DNA of 14,852 nucleotides, taken from Lachnospiraceae bacterium. Lineage in GTDB: Bacteria > Bacillota_A > Clostridia > Lachnospirales > Lachnospiraceae. A program made the position numbers and the translations under genes. Below the pieces are notes generated by a model. It worked only from the letters and a program-made list of their open reading frames with translations. It was not told the DNA's origin and did no database searches. This document shows positions 7,297 to 14,772 of the stretch, in pieces; the stretch's first letter is position 1, and each line of letters opens with the position of its first letter. The stretch lies in the NCBI GenBank assembly GCA_009911175.1, contig QXWX01000135.1:1-14852 (forward strand). Reading direction: 5' to 3'.

Positions 7297-8343
7297 TTAT
7301 TTCAACCGGATATAGAAGGTTGACTTCCCAACCCCTTCCCGCTTAAACTCACCGTTTTCCACCAATTTCCGCAGAGAGCCTTCAATGGAGCTTATGCTCA
7401 AAGACGGGCACAATTCCCGGATATCCTGCTTCGTAAATCTTCCGATCTTATACTCTGCCGCTTTTTTTACCATATCAATGGCCGGTAGCTTTTCCTCTAC
7501 GATCGAAAAACGATCCCCAAAATCTTTATAAGCCGCAAGGATCGTGCTGAGAATATATTTTATAAAAGGAATCACATCCTCGGTGCCTTCGTGCCAGCCA
7601 TCCTGCGACCGGCTCAGCGCGTCGTAGTACAGATCCTTGTCTTTCGCAATCTTTGCTTCCAGAGAGATATACTTTCCTACATAAAATCCGCTGCGGTATA
7701 AGAGCAGCGTAGTCAGCAGCCGGCTCATCCTTCCGTTGCCGTCGTTGAAGGGATGGATACACAGGAAATCATGGATGAATACCGGTATGGCGATCAACGG
7801 TTCCAGCTCAAAATTCCCGATTACCTTGTTGTACTCTTCGCAGATCTTATCCAGCGCCTCCGGAGTCTCGTATGGGGCAAGGGGCGTGAACAAGATCTCC
7901 GAATGCCCGTCAGGATAGCTTGCGCTGATATAATTCTGGACATTTTTCGTCTGTCCTGCCAGGGGATTATTCATGTGGCTGTACATGATCTTATGCAGCT
8001 GGAGGATATAATTTTTCGTGATCGGAATGGCATCGAAGCTTTCGTGGATGATATTCAGGACATCACGGTAGCCGGCGATCTCCTGTTCATCACGGTTCTT
8101 CGGAGCGGTCCGCTCCTCCACAAGCTGCCGGATACGCGTATTGGTAGTAATAATGCCCTCAATCGCGTTGGAAGCCTTGGTGCTCTGAATCTTCGCGACC
8201 TCCACCAGCTTTTCAAGCTCCTTGGGCCGTTGCTTCAGGTATTGCTCCTGCTTTCCGGCTTCCCGGTAGATGGCCGCGATATATCCAAGTATGTCAGAAT
8301 CCCATTTTTGGTCTTTGATCAATGAATAATTGAACATCCTCAT
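7297..8343 (-). CDS. Fic family AMP-transferase with N-terminal inhibitory helix and C-terminal wHTH
   Basis: About 348 residues. The Fic active site HPFNDGNGRMSR is complete, with the catalytic histidine first. Upstream, SNAIEG matches the inhibitory-helix motif (S/T)xxxE(G/N), making this a class II, self-restrained Fic protein whose glutamate blocks ATP until relieved. The family moves AMP from ATP onto protein hydroxyls; the target is unknown. The last 70 residues (FTKQDIRELCPSLSISSIEGSLRKLVENG) look like a winged helix. Start choice is uncertain: the frame is open from GTG 8355, only a base or two after GGAG, so the ATG at 8343 or 8337 behind AAGGGA is preferred. Single-gene unit. TTTAAGGGA arrays flank both ends, so self-control through the wHTH is plausible. 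Confidence 0.9.
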   Translation of the reverse strand: MRMFNYSLIKDQKWDSDILGYIAAIYREAGKQEQYLKQRPKELEKLVEVAKIQSTKASNAIEGIITTNTRIRQLVEERTAPKNRDEQEIAGYRDVLNIIHESFDAIPITKNYILQLHKIMYSHMNNPLAGQTKNVQNYISASYPDGHSEILFTPLAPYETPEALDKICEEYNKVIGNFELEPLIAIPVFIHDFLCIHPFNDGNGRMSRLLTTLLLYRSGFYVGKYISLEAKIAKDKDLYYDALSRSQDGWHEGTEDVIPFIKYILSTILAAYKDFGDRFSIVEEKLPAIDMVKKAAEYKIGRFTKQDIRELCPSLSISSIEGSLRKLVENGEFKREGVGKSTFYIRLK

Positions 8344-8423
8344 TCCCTTATTCACACTCCTTTCCCTTAAAATATAGCATAATTTAAGGGAAAGTTCAAT
8401 GGATAAGTGTATTTTCCCTTATT
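8344..8423. promoter_or_regulatory. TTTAAGGGA box array in the Fic promoter/start region
   Basis: TCCCTTATT (8344-8352) and TCCCTTAAA (8363-8371) face TTTAAGGGA (8383-8391) and a weak GATAAGTGT (8402-8410). Intervals are 19, 20 and 19 bp and the centre is 8377, the same geometry as the array at 7209-7277. A further TCCCTTATT lies at 8415-8423. The first box touches the likely start codon and the second the AAAGGAG site, so a bound protein would block expression. Confidence 0.65.
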
Positions 8424-8495
8424 TTGGAAGGAAAATTAAGGTTAAATATGGTTGGTAATGGAATTTGAAACCATAAGGCAAAAGGATGTTATTTT

Positions 8496-8999
8496 TCAGT
8501 TTGCACCGATAGAGGGAAGAGTATACCTAAGGACACCTCGAAGGAAATGAAATTCATCTGCGGCCTCATTTTCCTTAATCCTCCCGAACCCCAGATGCTC
8601 CCGGACCACCCGGAAGATGAGATAATCAGCCCCGGTCCCCGCCGTAACCGACAGTGCCAGCGTAAATACAAAATACCAGATCCCCTCCCATGTGATCAGA
8701 TCCCGCACCTGCCTTCCGGATGCCCCGACCGCTTTCATTGCGGCAAATTCCCTCTGCCTGTCCAGGATGCTTACGCTCATGGTATTGATAAAATTCAGGA
8801 TCCCCACCGTGAACAGCACCACCGTAAGAAATGCGGACAGCTTCGACAGCGAGCTCTTCGCCTCCTCCAGCGATCTTGCCAGCTCAACCTTTGAAGTCCT
8901 GAATATGGCTGGGATGCCGTCGGTCAGTTCGACCACCTGCTCCAATACGCTTTCCTCATACTCGGACGGCCCGTCAAGCTGAATGGAATATTGTATTTA
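8496..8999 (-). pseudogene. Truncated FtsX/MacB-type ABC permease remnant
   Basis: The open frame reads from just after a TAA at 8999-8997 and has no convincing start; the only early starts are TTG-type. The protein shows the C-terminal half of a MacB/FtsX-type permease: a bit of extracellular domain (QLDGPSEYEESVLEQVVE), a membrane helix LSAFLTVVLFTVGILNFINT, then the very typical DRQREFAAMKAVGASGRQVRDLI loop and another helix. The N-terminal helix and most of the periplasm-like domain are missing, and the last helix is replaced by a short unrelated tail after FHF. It is therefore broken at both ends and presumably inactive. No partner ATPase is adjacent, and it is GC-richer than the ABC operon that abuts it at about 9000. 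Confidence 0.7.
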
Positions 9000-9010
9000 G
9001 TTTGTTTTTA

Positions 9011-9064
9011 CTATCTTTCAATCATACTGTAATGTTCCACTTTATTTCCATAAGCATTTCTCAT
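9011..9064 (-). CDS. Possible 17-residue ORF coupled to the ABC permease
   Basis: An ATG overlaps the permease stop codon as ATGA and opens a 17-codon frame (MRNAYGNKVEHYSMIER). The overlap is typical of coupled genes, but the peptide resembles nothing I know. It could be the stub of a lost second permease gene, cut near the junction with the FtsX remnant, or chance. Confidence 0.2.
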   Translation of the reverse strand: MRNAYGNKVEHYSMIER

Positions 9065-9849
9065 TTTATATCTTGCTTTCCAAAAAACATTGTTGTTACC
9101 GACATTAAAATCACTGTTAAAACCACTATAACAAATACAGATGTTAATACAGGTATCGTTGAAGCTGTGCCATTCAGAATAATTTGATTACTCCAATAAT
9201 TCGGAAATAGCCTTGAAACAAAATTTTCAGCACCAGCCAGATAATTTCCAGCATACATCATTACTATCGTTAAGATAAAAGTAACGAATGGATTGGCAAA
9301 CAGTCCAACAAAAAAAGTAATACTAATCAAGAGCAGATACATCATCATCTGCAAAGCAATGGAACTCAATACATTTATAGTGGAAAAACCATCCATTGCA
9401 GATGCGAATGTTCCTGTTCCCATTGGCAAGCCAGACACAAACAGATAATAAGAGCCAATACAGACCAGAATCGTTCCCACAATAAAAACAACTGTCGCAA
9501 TAATAACAGCCAAATATTTTCCCCAGACTACGGTTGACCTTTTTCCAATCCGTAAGAGCATCAATTTAATCTGACCACTTTCAATCTCCCCTGAGAATTG
9601 GAATGCCGCAAACAGAATGAGCAATATTCCTATGATGCCCAGCCCAGACAATACATTCCAGACGATAAAAACAAAATCCATGCAGGAGTAAATGCCTGTG
9701 TCGCCAGTTATTAGATTTAGTTCGATTACCCCATGCGCATATCCCAATGTAACAACGATTGCCAACAGCATAGGGATAAACAACATCAAGCTGCTCTTCC
9801 TCCGGCTGTTCTTATATAGTTCTGTTTTGATAACCTGTGCTAAACTCAT
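9061..9849 (-). CDS. ABC-2 type transporter permease
   Basis: 262 residues with about six membrane helices and the usual N-terminal MSLAQVIKTELYKNSRRKSSL amphipathic start of ABC-2 permeases, as seen in lantibiotic-protection and bacitracin-export permeases. The segment SGEIESGQIKLMLLR is the typical cytoplasmic loop that contacts the ATPase. GGGAGG nine bases upstream sets the ATG, and only 14 bases separate it from the ATPase gene. With that ATPase it should form an exporter in the cytoplasmic membrane. The LytTR/GHKL pair next door points to export of, or defence against, a peptide or antibiotic, but the substrate is unknown. Confidence 0.88.
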   Translation of the reverse strand: MSLAQVIKTELYKNSRRKSSLMLFIPMLLAIVVTLGYAHGVIELNLITGDTGIYSCMDFVFIVWNVLSGLGIIGILLILFAAFQFSGEIESGQIKLMLLRIGKRSTVVWGKYLAVIIATVVFIVGTILVCIGSYYLFVSGLPMGTGTFASAMDGFSTINVLSSIALQMMMYLLLISITFFVGLFANPFVTFILTIVMMYAGNYLAGAENFVSRLFPNYWSNQIILNGTASTIPVLTSVFVIVVLTVILMSVTTMFFGKQDIK

Positions 9850-9863
9850 GTTAGTTTTCCTCC

Positions 9864-10577
9864 CTATCTCATCAACTCTACAAAAGACTTGCCACTGTTT
9901 TTCATATCCATATATGTGTTGGAATACGCAATGATGCCATCATTCAAAATAATGATATCATCAGCAAGGTCGCAGACCTCGGTAAGCTGGTGGCTGGAAA
10001 AGATGATAGATGTTCCATTTTCCCGGCAAAGTTTACGCAACAGTTTTTTTACATCTTCAATCCCGATAGGGTCAAGCCCTACGAACGGTTCATCCAAAAT
10101 CAGCAAAGCAGGTTTGGTAATGATTGCCTGCGCAAGTGCCAGCCGCTGCTTCATTCCAAAGGAAAATGAGCGGACACTTTTTTTGCTGGATGATTCCAGT
10201 CCCACAAAAGAAAGAAGTTCATGGATGCGTTTATCCTGCTCTACAGCGTGAACGGCTTTTGTCAACATCATAATAACTTTCAAATTCTGATATGCAGTCA
10301 TATCATCATAAAAACTTACATCCACAAGAGAGCCAATTTCCGCTTTCAGCGTTTCATCTGAAAGTTTCATCTTCTTTCCGTGAAAGATGATTTCTCCCTG
10401 ATAATTGGTATTCAATCCAAGAATGGACTTCATCAACGTTGTTTTCCCTGCACCGTTCTTTCCAATCAAGCCAAGGATATGCCCCTGCTTAATTTGAAAA
10501 GATACGTCTCTCAATACAGGATATTTCTTGTATCCCTTTCGAAGATGCCGGACATCCAGAATAATATTTTCATTCAT
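9864..10577 (-). CDS. ABC transporter ATP-binding protein
   Basis: 237 residues from the ATG at 10577, which is chosen because AGGAGG lies nine bases upstream; the 20 extra codons of the longer frame overlap the preceding small gene. Walker A is GKNGAGKT (39-46), the signature is FSFGMKQR (138-145), Walker B is LLILDEP (158-164) with the catalytic E163, and the H-loop histidine is H196. The length and the FSFGMKQR form of the signature match BcrA/LanF-like exporters. A slight oddity is aspartate 86 where this family often has the Q-loop glutamate or glutamine. It works with the permease encoded directly downstream. Its ribosome binding site overlaps the stop codon of the 26-residue membrane peptide gene, so the two are tightly coupled. 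Confidence 0.93.
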   Translation of the reverse strand: MNENIILDVRHLRKGYKKYPVLRDVSFQIKQGHILGLIGKNGAGKTTLMKSILGLNTNYQGEIIFHGKKMKLSDETLKAEIGSLVDVSFYDDMTAYQNLKVIMMLTKAVHAVEQDKRIHELLSFVGLESSSKKSVRSFSFGMKQRLALAQAIITKPALLILDEPFVGLDPIGIEDVKKLLRKLCRENGTSIIFSSHQLTEVCDLADDIIILNDGIIAYSNTYMDMKNSGKSFVELMR

Positions 10578-10590
10578 ACAGTGATTCCTC

Positions 10591-10671
10591 CTATTTCTGT
10601 TTGAAATAAACCAGCACGGCAATGACAGCCAGTACAATCAAGATTAAAATTGCAAGAATTAGTTTTGGCAT
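10591..10671 (-). CDS. 26-residue single-helix membrane peptide
   Basis: A tiny gene with a near-ideal ribosome binding site (AAAAGGAGGG, six bases before ATG). The peptide begins MPKLILAIL, is almost entirely Leu/Ile/Val/Ala for about 20 residues, and ends VYFKQK, so it should span the membrane once with a positive C-terminal tail. Its TAG stop overlaps the AGGAGG of the ABC ATPase gene, so it is the first gene of the ABC operon and translation is likely coupled. I recognise no family. It could be a small accessory subunit of the exporter, a sensor link to the adjacent kinase, or a toxic or immunity peptide. The coding potential is supported by the ribosome binding site and overlap, not by homology. 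Confidence 0.7.
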   Translation of the reverse strand: MPKLILAILILIVLAVIAVLVYFKQK

Positions 10672-10692
10672 TCGTTTCCCTCCTTTTCTATA

Positions 10693-10754
10693 CGTATACT
10701 TTAACATACAAAAAAGCAGCTACCGCAACTGTCCTTAAAACAACGGGTAACTGC
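10693..10754 (-). promoter_or_regulatory. Candidate LytTR-controlled promoter of the ABC operon
   Basis: Reading the minus strand, GCAGTTACC (10754-10746) and ACAGTTGCG (10732-10724) are direct repeats exactly 22 bp apart. This is the spacing of paired LytTR sites, whose consensus centres on a GTT core. A possible -10, TATACG (10698-10693), follows 25 bases later without a recognisable -35, as expected of an activated promoter. The repeats also supply arms of the terminator hairpin described separately. Confidence 0.45.
10710..10754 (-). terminator. Intrinsic terminator of the two-component operon
   Basis: On the minus strand GCAG-T-TACC pairs with GGTA-G-CTGC (10754-10746 with 10724-10716) and is followed at once by TTTTTT (10715-10710). 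It starts nine bases past the kinase stop codon. The loop is long for a terminator. Confidence 0.65.
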
Positions 10755-10762
10755 CCTCGAAT

Positions 10763-12067
10763 TTATTGATAAAAAAGCATGATGCTTACAGTAAACATAT
10801 TCTTGTTATATTCATGCTCCATTGTTCCGTAATATTTTTCTACTGCTAATCTGACATTTTTCATTCCCCATCCATGATGCCTTTTATCTGTCTTGGATGT
10901 TTTAAAATTTCCTTTGCTGATTATCGGTTCTTCTATACAGCTATTCGCAATTTGTATAATAATGAATTGGTTAATACGCCGGATTGTTACGGAAAGTATT
11001 TTTGCGGATGCTTCCGGCAGCTTTCTACACGCTTCCATTGCATTATCCAGAAGATTTGTCAAGATTGTGCATAAATCAACCGGGTCTATCTTACAGTCTT
11101 TTGGATATTCCGCATGAATACTTGTTTCTATATTCTGCTGTCTTGCAAGTTCGGCTTTCTGGCTCAAAATATAATCAACAGCCTCAATGCCTGTAAACCG
11201 TTCTACAGAATAAGCAGCCCTGTCTTTGCCGAGCCTGTCAAGATATGCCCTTGCTTCCTCAACCTTACCGTCTGCCAGATAGCTTTGAATCATGGAAAAA
11301 TGATTTTCCATATCATGATACAAGCGGGCATTTGATTCATAAGATTCTTTCGCAACTTGATAATTCTTTGCTAGCAGCTCATTTTGCAGAGCAATACTTT
11401 CCTGTTCTTTCCGTATCTGGCATAAACGATAATAGAAATAAGCCGAACAGATAATAAAGACAAACGCCAGTGCTAAAATTGCCTGGAACAAATCCGCCTT
11501 AAAATTTGTTACGATATTTGTTGACATCCAATAAGTTGCGCTGACAAATCCTAATACAGCTCCCGCCAATGCAATTCGGACTTTCCCCAACTGTACTGTT
11601 GCCCTTTTTAATATAAAATGGACAATCCATATAATAAGCCCATCTACCAGTTTAAATAAGATAACCAAATATAAGCGCATTGTGCTGAAACCAGCTTGAA
11701 GTTGTGCTGAAACCGCATAGCCAGTAATATCCTCTATGAATCTTAAAATGGAACCTTCCACAAAATTCAGTCCTGTAAGATAAACCACCGCCACAAAAAG
11801 AAAACTAAAATAATTTCCCTTAAACAGTATACATGCACCAAATGAATATGCAAAAGCACCATAAACAATCGTTACGAGACTAAATGAAATATCTATAAAA
11901 TTCAACAAAATTACTCCAACAGTAATAATGTTTGCAACTGCCAAAAACATAATAATCTGCTTTTTCTTTTTGAACTGTGTTGGTGCTAACACATGAATAA
12001 TTGAAAAATAAAAAAACGATTCAACGAATGTTACCAGCCATTCCACACATATTTGAATGCCAATCAT
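10763..12067 (-). CDS. GHKL sensor histidine kinase (AgrC-like)
   Basis: 434 residues. The first 215 form about six membrane helices, the sensor arrangement of AgrC/ComD/VirS-like kinases that detect peptides. LYHDMENHF (249-257) contains the likely phosphorylated H251. A GHKL ATPase follows: N-box TNLLDNAMEAC (337-347) and G-box HHGWGMKNV (397-405). The ATG at 12067 is preferred over an upstream TTG because GGAGGA lies seven bases before it and because it overlaps the regulator's stop as ATGA, meaning tight translational coupling. It should sense an external ligand and phosphorylate the LytTR regulator. The adjacent exporter genes suggest the ligand is a peptide or antibiotic, but none is encoded recognisably here, except possibly the 26-residue peptide. 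Confidence 0.92.
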   Translation of the reverse strand: MIGIQICVEWLVTFVESFFYFSIIHVLAPTQFKKKKQIIMFLAVANIITVGVILLNFIDISFSLVTIVYGAFAYSFGACILFKGNYFSFLFVAVVYLTGLNFVEGSILRFIEDITGYAVSAQLQAGFSTMRLYLVILFKLVDGLIIWIVHFILKRATVQLGKVRIALAGAVLGFVSATYWMSTNIVTNFKADLFQAILALAFVFIICSAYFYYRLCQIRKEQESIALQNELLAKNYQVAKESYESNARLYHDMENHFSMIQSYLADGKVEEARAYLDRLGKDRAAYSVERFTGIEAVDYILSQKAELARQQNIETSIHAEYPKDCKIDPVDLCTILTNLLDNAMEACRKLPEASAKILSVTIRRINQFIIIQIANSCIEEPIISKGNFKTSKTDKRHHGWGMKNVRLAVEKYYGTMEHEYNKNMFTVSIMLFYQ

Positions 12068-12783
12068 ATTTGCTTCCTCCAAAAGCGAAGCATCTTTATC
12101 TTGAAATCGGAAATGTTCGCTTTACTGATTATAACACATTGATTGTCCGAAAAAAGTATACCAGCATCATCTATACCAATTACATTTACCAGATTTACAA
12201 TACACCCTCTGTCCGCAAAACAGAAATACTCCCTGCCTATTTCTTCAAAGACCTGCGACAGTGTTTTTCGTACCGATTGCGTTTTTCCTCCCGCCAAATG
12301 AAATACAGCATATTTTCCATCTTTTATAATATACAGTATTTCTCTATATGGTAACTGCTCAACATGATTTTTAATCTCAACTGTGTAAAATTCATTTCTT
12401 TCCAGACGGTACAGTTTATAATAATCCTCCAACGCAAACGGTAATTTTTCGTCTATGACCGTTTTGGGAATATACCGAAACACCGAAAATTCATAAGCTG
12501 TAATCGCATACTCCAAATGAGATGTGATAAAAATGATTTTCGCAGCGGGCATAGTATCGTAAATCACTTTTGCTAAATCCATCCCGTCCATTCCGGGCAT
12601 CTCTATATCCAGAAGAAGTAAGTCATAATGGATTCCATCCTGTAAGTCGTACAGCAAATTCTCACTGGATTGATATGTCTGAATTTTACAGTCCACGCAA
12701 TGCTCCTTAAAAAATTTATCGGTAATGGTTTCAGCGCAGGAAACGCTTTGTTTGTTATCATCGCAAATTGCTATATGTATCAT
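12064..12783 (-). CDS. LytTR-family response regulator
   Basis: 239 residues from the ATG at 12783. This start gives the canonical MIHIAICDDN beginning and follows GGAG at nine bases; ten more codons are open upstream. The receiver domain has acidic D8/D9, phospho-acceptor D59 in LLLLDIEMPGMDG, the switch threonine in IIFITSH and lysine in RYIPK. The C-terminal LytTR DNA-binding domain covers about 135-239 (VEQLPYREILYIIKDGKYAVFHL and FCFADRGCIVNLVNVIGI). It is the first gene of a two-gene operon with the kinase. Likely targets are the 22-bp-spaced CAGTT repeats ahead of the ABC operon. The promoter TTGAGA-17-TATAAT lies just upstream. Confidence 0.93.
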   Translation of the reverse strand: MIHIAICDDNKQSVSCAETITDKFFKEHCVDCKIQTYQSSENLLYDLQDGIHYDLLLLDIEMPGMDGMDLAKVIYDTMPAAKIIFITSHLEYAITAYEFSVFRYIPKTVIDEKLPFALEDYYKLYRLERNEFYTVEIKNHVEQLPYREILYIIKDGKYAVFHLAGGKTQSVRKTLSQVFEEIGREYFCFADRGCIVNLVNVIGIDDAGILFSDNQCVIISKANISDFKIKMLRFWRKQI

Positions 12784-12818
12784 TCGACTTTTCTCCATTT
12801 TCCTATATTCCATTCGAT

Positions 12819-12847
12819 ATTATACTGTACTTTGACATGGTTCTCAA
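12819..12847 (-). promoter_or_regulatory. Promoter of the two-component operon
   Basis: On the minus strand TTGAGA (12847-12842) is followed after exactly 17 bases by a perfect TATAAT (12824-12819). The regulator's start codon is 36 bases downstream. Confidence 0.75.
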
Positions 12848-12867
12848 TGGTAATCTTAAAGAAAATG

Positions 12868-12887
12868 GGAGTAGGCTATCCTACTCC
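12868..12887 (-). terminator. Perfect 8-bp hairpin, probable terminator of an upstream remnant
   Basis: GGAGTAGG (12868-12875) and CCTACTCC (12880-12887) pair around a 4-base loop. On the minus strand it is followed by CATTTTCTTT, a weak T-run. It lies between the remnant frame ending at 12935 and the promoter of the two-component operon. Confidence 0.5.
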
Positions 12888-12934
12888 TATATGTTACTGC
12901 ATAAGCATAGAAAAATTTTGTTCAGTAAATGCAA

Positions 12935-13042
12935 TCACTTCTTAAATGTCTTATAGTTCGGAATAGTGTGGTTCTGGCGGTCTATCTCTTGTTTTCGGTT
13001 ACTTGCTTCTTTACCGTACATGAGCATTCGGACAAGGCGTAT
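12935..13042 (-). pseudogene. Unrecognised C-terminal gene remnant
   Basis: An open minus-strand frame runs from the junction with the duplicated symporter region to a TGA at 12935. It reads IRLVRMLMYGKEASNRKQEI and then DRQNHTIPNYKTFKK. The charged, non-repetitive composition looks like a real protein C-terminus, and a hairpin terminator follows. The frame is cut exactly where homology to the symporter leader begins (13043), so it seems to be a gene truncated by that rearrangement. I do not recognise the family; a mobile-element protein is a guess. The ATG codons inside it could also start a 32-residue peptide. Confidence 0.35.
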
Positions 13043-13077
13043 AGTCTGCGTGAAAAATCAGGAAGAGAGGTAAAAAA

Positions 13078-14175
13078 ATGAAAAAGATGCACAAGGCGAC
13101 ATTAGCCGAGAAACTCCATCCTGGGGGCGGTACTGACTATGTTTTATACAGACAGCGTAGGACTGGCAGCAGGCATGGTAGGGACAATGTTTTTTAGCTC
13201 ACATTTGTTTGATGGTATTTCCGACCTGCTTGCGGGAAGCCTGATCGACAGGACCAGGACAAAATGGGGGAAAGCAAGGCCCTGGCTGTTATGGATGAGC
13301 GTACCAACAGGGCTGACCCTGGCATTGATCTTCTGGATTCCGGCAAATGGGTCCGAGTTTACGGTATCATTACTACGATTGGGCTTCTGCTCTCCTTTGC
13401 TCTGACAAAAGGGCATGTACAATCCGTGGAATCTGTTACAAAAAAAGATGAAAATATGACGTTTGCGGAAAGTGTTAAGAACTTTGTACAGAATAAATAT
13501 TTTATCTTCGCCCTTGCAATGACAGTGTTTGTCAACTTTGCGGTGCAGATCAATTCCGGTTCACAGACCTATTTTTACACTTATGTTATGAATGATGTGA
13601 TGCTGACCACCTCGCTGAACATGGTCAATCTGATTCCAACGATCCTTGGTATCATGTTCCTGTCCGGCCTTTCCCTGAAGTTTTTTGGAAAGAAGAAAAG
13701 CATCTACATTGGGGCAACAGGGCAGATCATAGGAAATATCCTGCGGGGGATCGCGGCGCTGACAGCGAATGTACCGGTGCTCGCGGCGGGAACTGTGATC
13801 AGCGCGCTGGCAACAGGTCCTTTGTCCGTGCCCATCAATACGCTGGCGGCGGACGCGGTAGACTACGGCGAGTATCTGACCAACAAGCGGATTGAAGGAA
13901 TGGGATCCGCCATCGTTTCCTTTTCCCAGAAGATCAGTAACGGTCTGGCGGCAGGCATGGTAGGCTGGATCCTGGCCCTGACCGGCTATGTGGCAAACGG
14001 AGTACAGAATTCCGCTACGATCTTTGGGATTTCCTTCATGTTCGCATGGCTTCTGGTGATCCTGCTTGTGATCGTGATCCTCAGCTTTAAGCTTGTGTAC
14101 AAATATGACGAGGAAGAACAGGAAGTCCTGGCAGAGCTGGCAAGAAGGAAAGAAGAAAGCAGCAGCGAAAAGTAA
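13078..14175 (+). pseudogene. Inactivated second copy of the GPH symporter
   Basis: Closely matches the symporter at 4627-6006 from about 13043 (the leader AGTCTGCGTG...) to the stop. Two deletions break it. About 38 bases are missing after codon 13 (matching 4666-4703; junction at 13116/13117). About 244 bases are missing at 13356/13357 (matching 4944-5187), removing roughly 81 residues, or about three helices. The first shifts the frame into a TAG at 13196-13198. The sum, 282, restores the original frame, so the distal part stays open to 14175. Most differences from the intact copy are silent third-position changes, so the copies diverged under selection before this one died. The upstream AraC operator and promoter are absent. 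Confidence 0.88.
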
Positions 14176-14245
14176 ATGAGAAAGCTGCGTAAACAGCGAA
14201 TCGTCTGCTGTTCTCAATCACTGTGAACCTGTCAATTTTATATCA

Positions 14246-14269
14246 GGCATCTGGCTTCGGCCGGGTGCC
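14246..14269 (+). promoter_or_regulatory. Intercistronic UUCG hairpin, copy 2
   Basis: A 10-bp stem (14246-14255 with 14260-14269) capped by TTCG, equivalent to 6033-6056. Several positions differ between the copies, yet all ten pairs are kept, for example T-G becoming C-G at the closing pair and G-T becoming G-C at the base. Confidence 0.65.
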
Positions 14270-14289
14270 ATTATACGAGGAGGAAGCTT

Positions 14290-14772
14290 ATGTACCATTC
14301 AATCACACCCGGCCGGATCTGGCTTGACACCGACGGAAACCGGATCCAGGCACACGGGGGCAGTATCATAACGGTAGGGGACACATTTTACTGGTACGGA
14401 GAGAATAAGGAAAAGACAACGGGAAAGGATAATATCTGGCACTGGGGCGTGTGTTGCTATTCCTCAAAGGATCTGTATAACTGGAAAAGCGAGGGGATCA
14501 TCATCCCGCCGGATACCAGGGATGAGTCGTCCCCGCTTCACCCTTCGGCCATGATGGATCGTCCCCACATCATTTATAATGAAAGGACAAAAAAAATATG
14601 CGGCATGGCTGAAGATCATGGGGGAACCGCCGTGCTTCGCGGTGCTGACGGCAGATTCGATCCTGGGGCCTTATGAAATGGTGAACCCGAAAGTAAATCT
14701 GCCAGATGGAAGGATATGAAACAGGAGCGTATTCCGACAGGATCCAGGAAAAATTCAGGCGGATCTTTGACC
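14290..14772 (+). pseudogene. Inactivated second copy of the GH43 subfamily-24-like gene
   Basis: Begins like the gene at 6077 (MYHSITPGRIWLDTDGNR) behind its own GAGGAGG site and is nearly identical for about 100 residues. A run of eight A after GGAC (seven in the intact gene) then shifts the frame near 14590. Beyond VNPKVN (about 14696) some 428 bases are missing, and the sequence resumes at the match to 6911, near CRMEGYATGEYSDRIQEK. The acid glutamate and the candidate base glutamine both fall in the deleted part, so no active enzyme can be made. Homology to the intact gene ends at 14772 after RRIFDP. Confidence 0.88.

Noticed and set aside
7753..8325. 190-residue plus-strand open frame opposite the Fic gene
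   Set aside because: The Fic frame contains the complete active-site and inhibitory motifs, while the opposite frame has no signal for translation.
7297..8343. Fic as half of a toxin-antitoxin pair
   Set aside because: No small antitoxin gene precedes it, and the inhibitory motif SNAIEG is inside the protein itself.
7139..13042. An insertion sequence or transposon between the two symporter copies
   Set aside because: I found no transposase, integrase or clear terminal inverted repeats in this stretch; only composition and truncated genes suggest an insertion.
13264..14175. Treating the 303-residue frame as a functional short transporter
   Set aside because: Its first 29 residues are out-of-frame symporter sequence, it lacks the N-terminal helices and the promoter, and the open distal frame is explained by two deletions that sum to a multiple of three.
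13561..14217. 218-residue minus-strand open frame over the symporter pseudogene
   Set aside because: It mirrors the symporter coding strand, is His/Cys/Gln-rich and matches no family.
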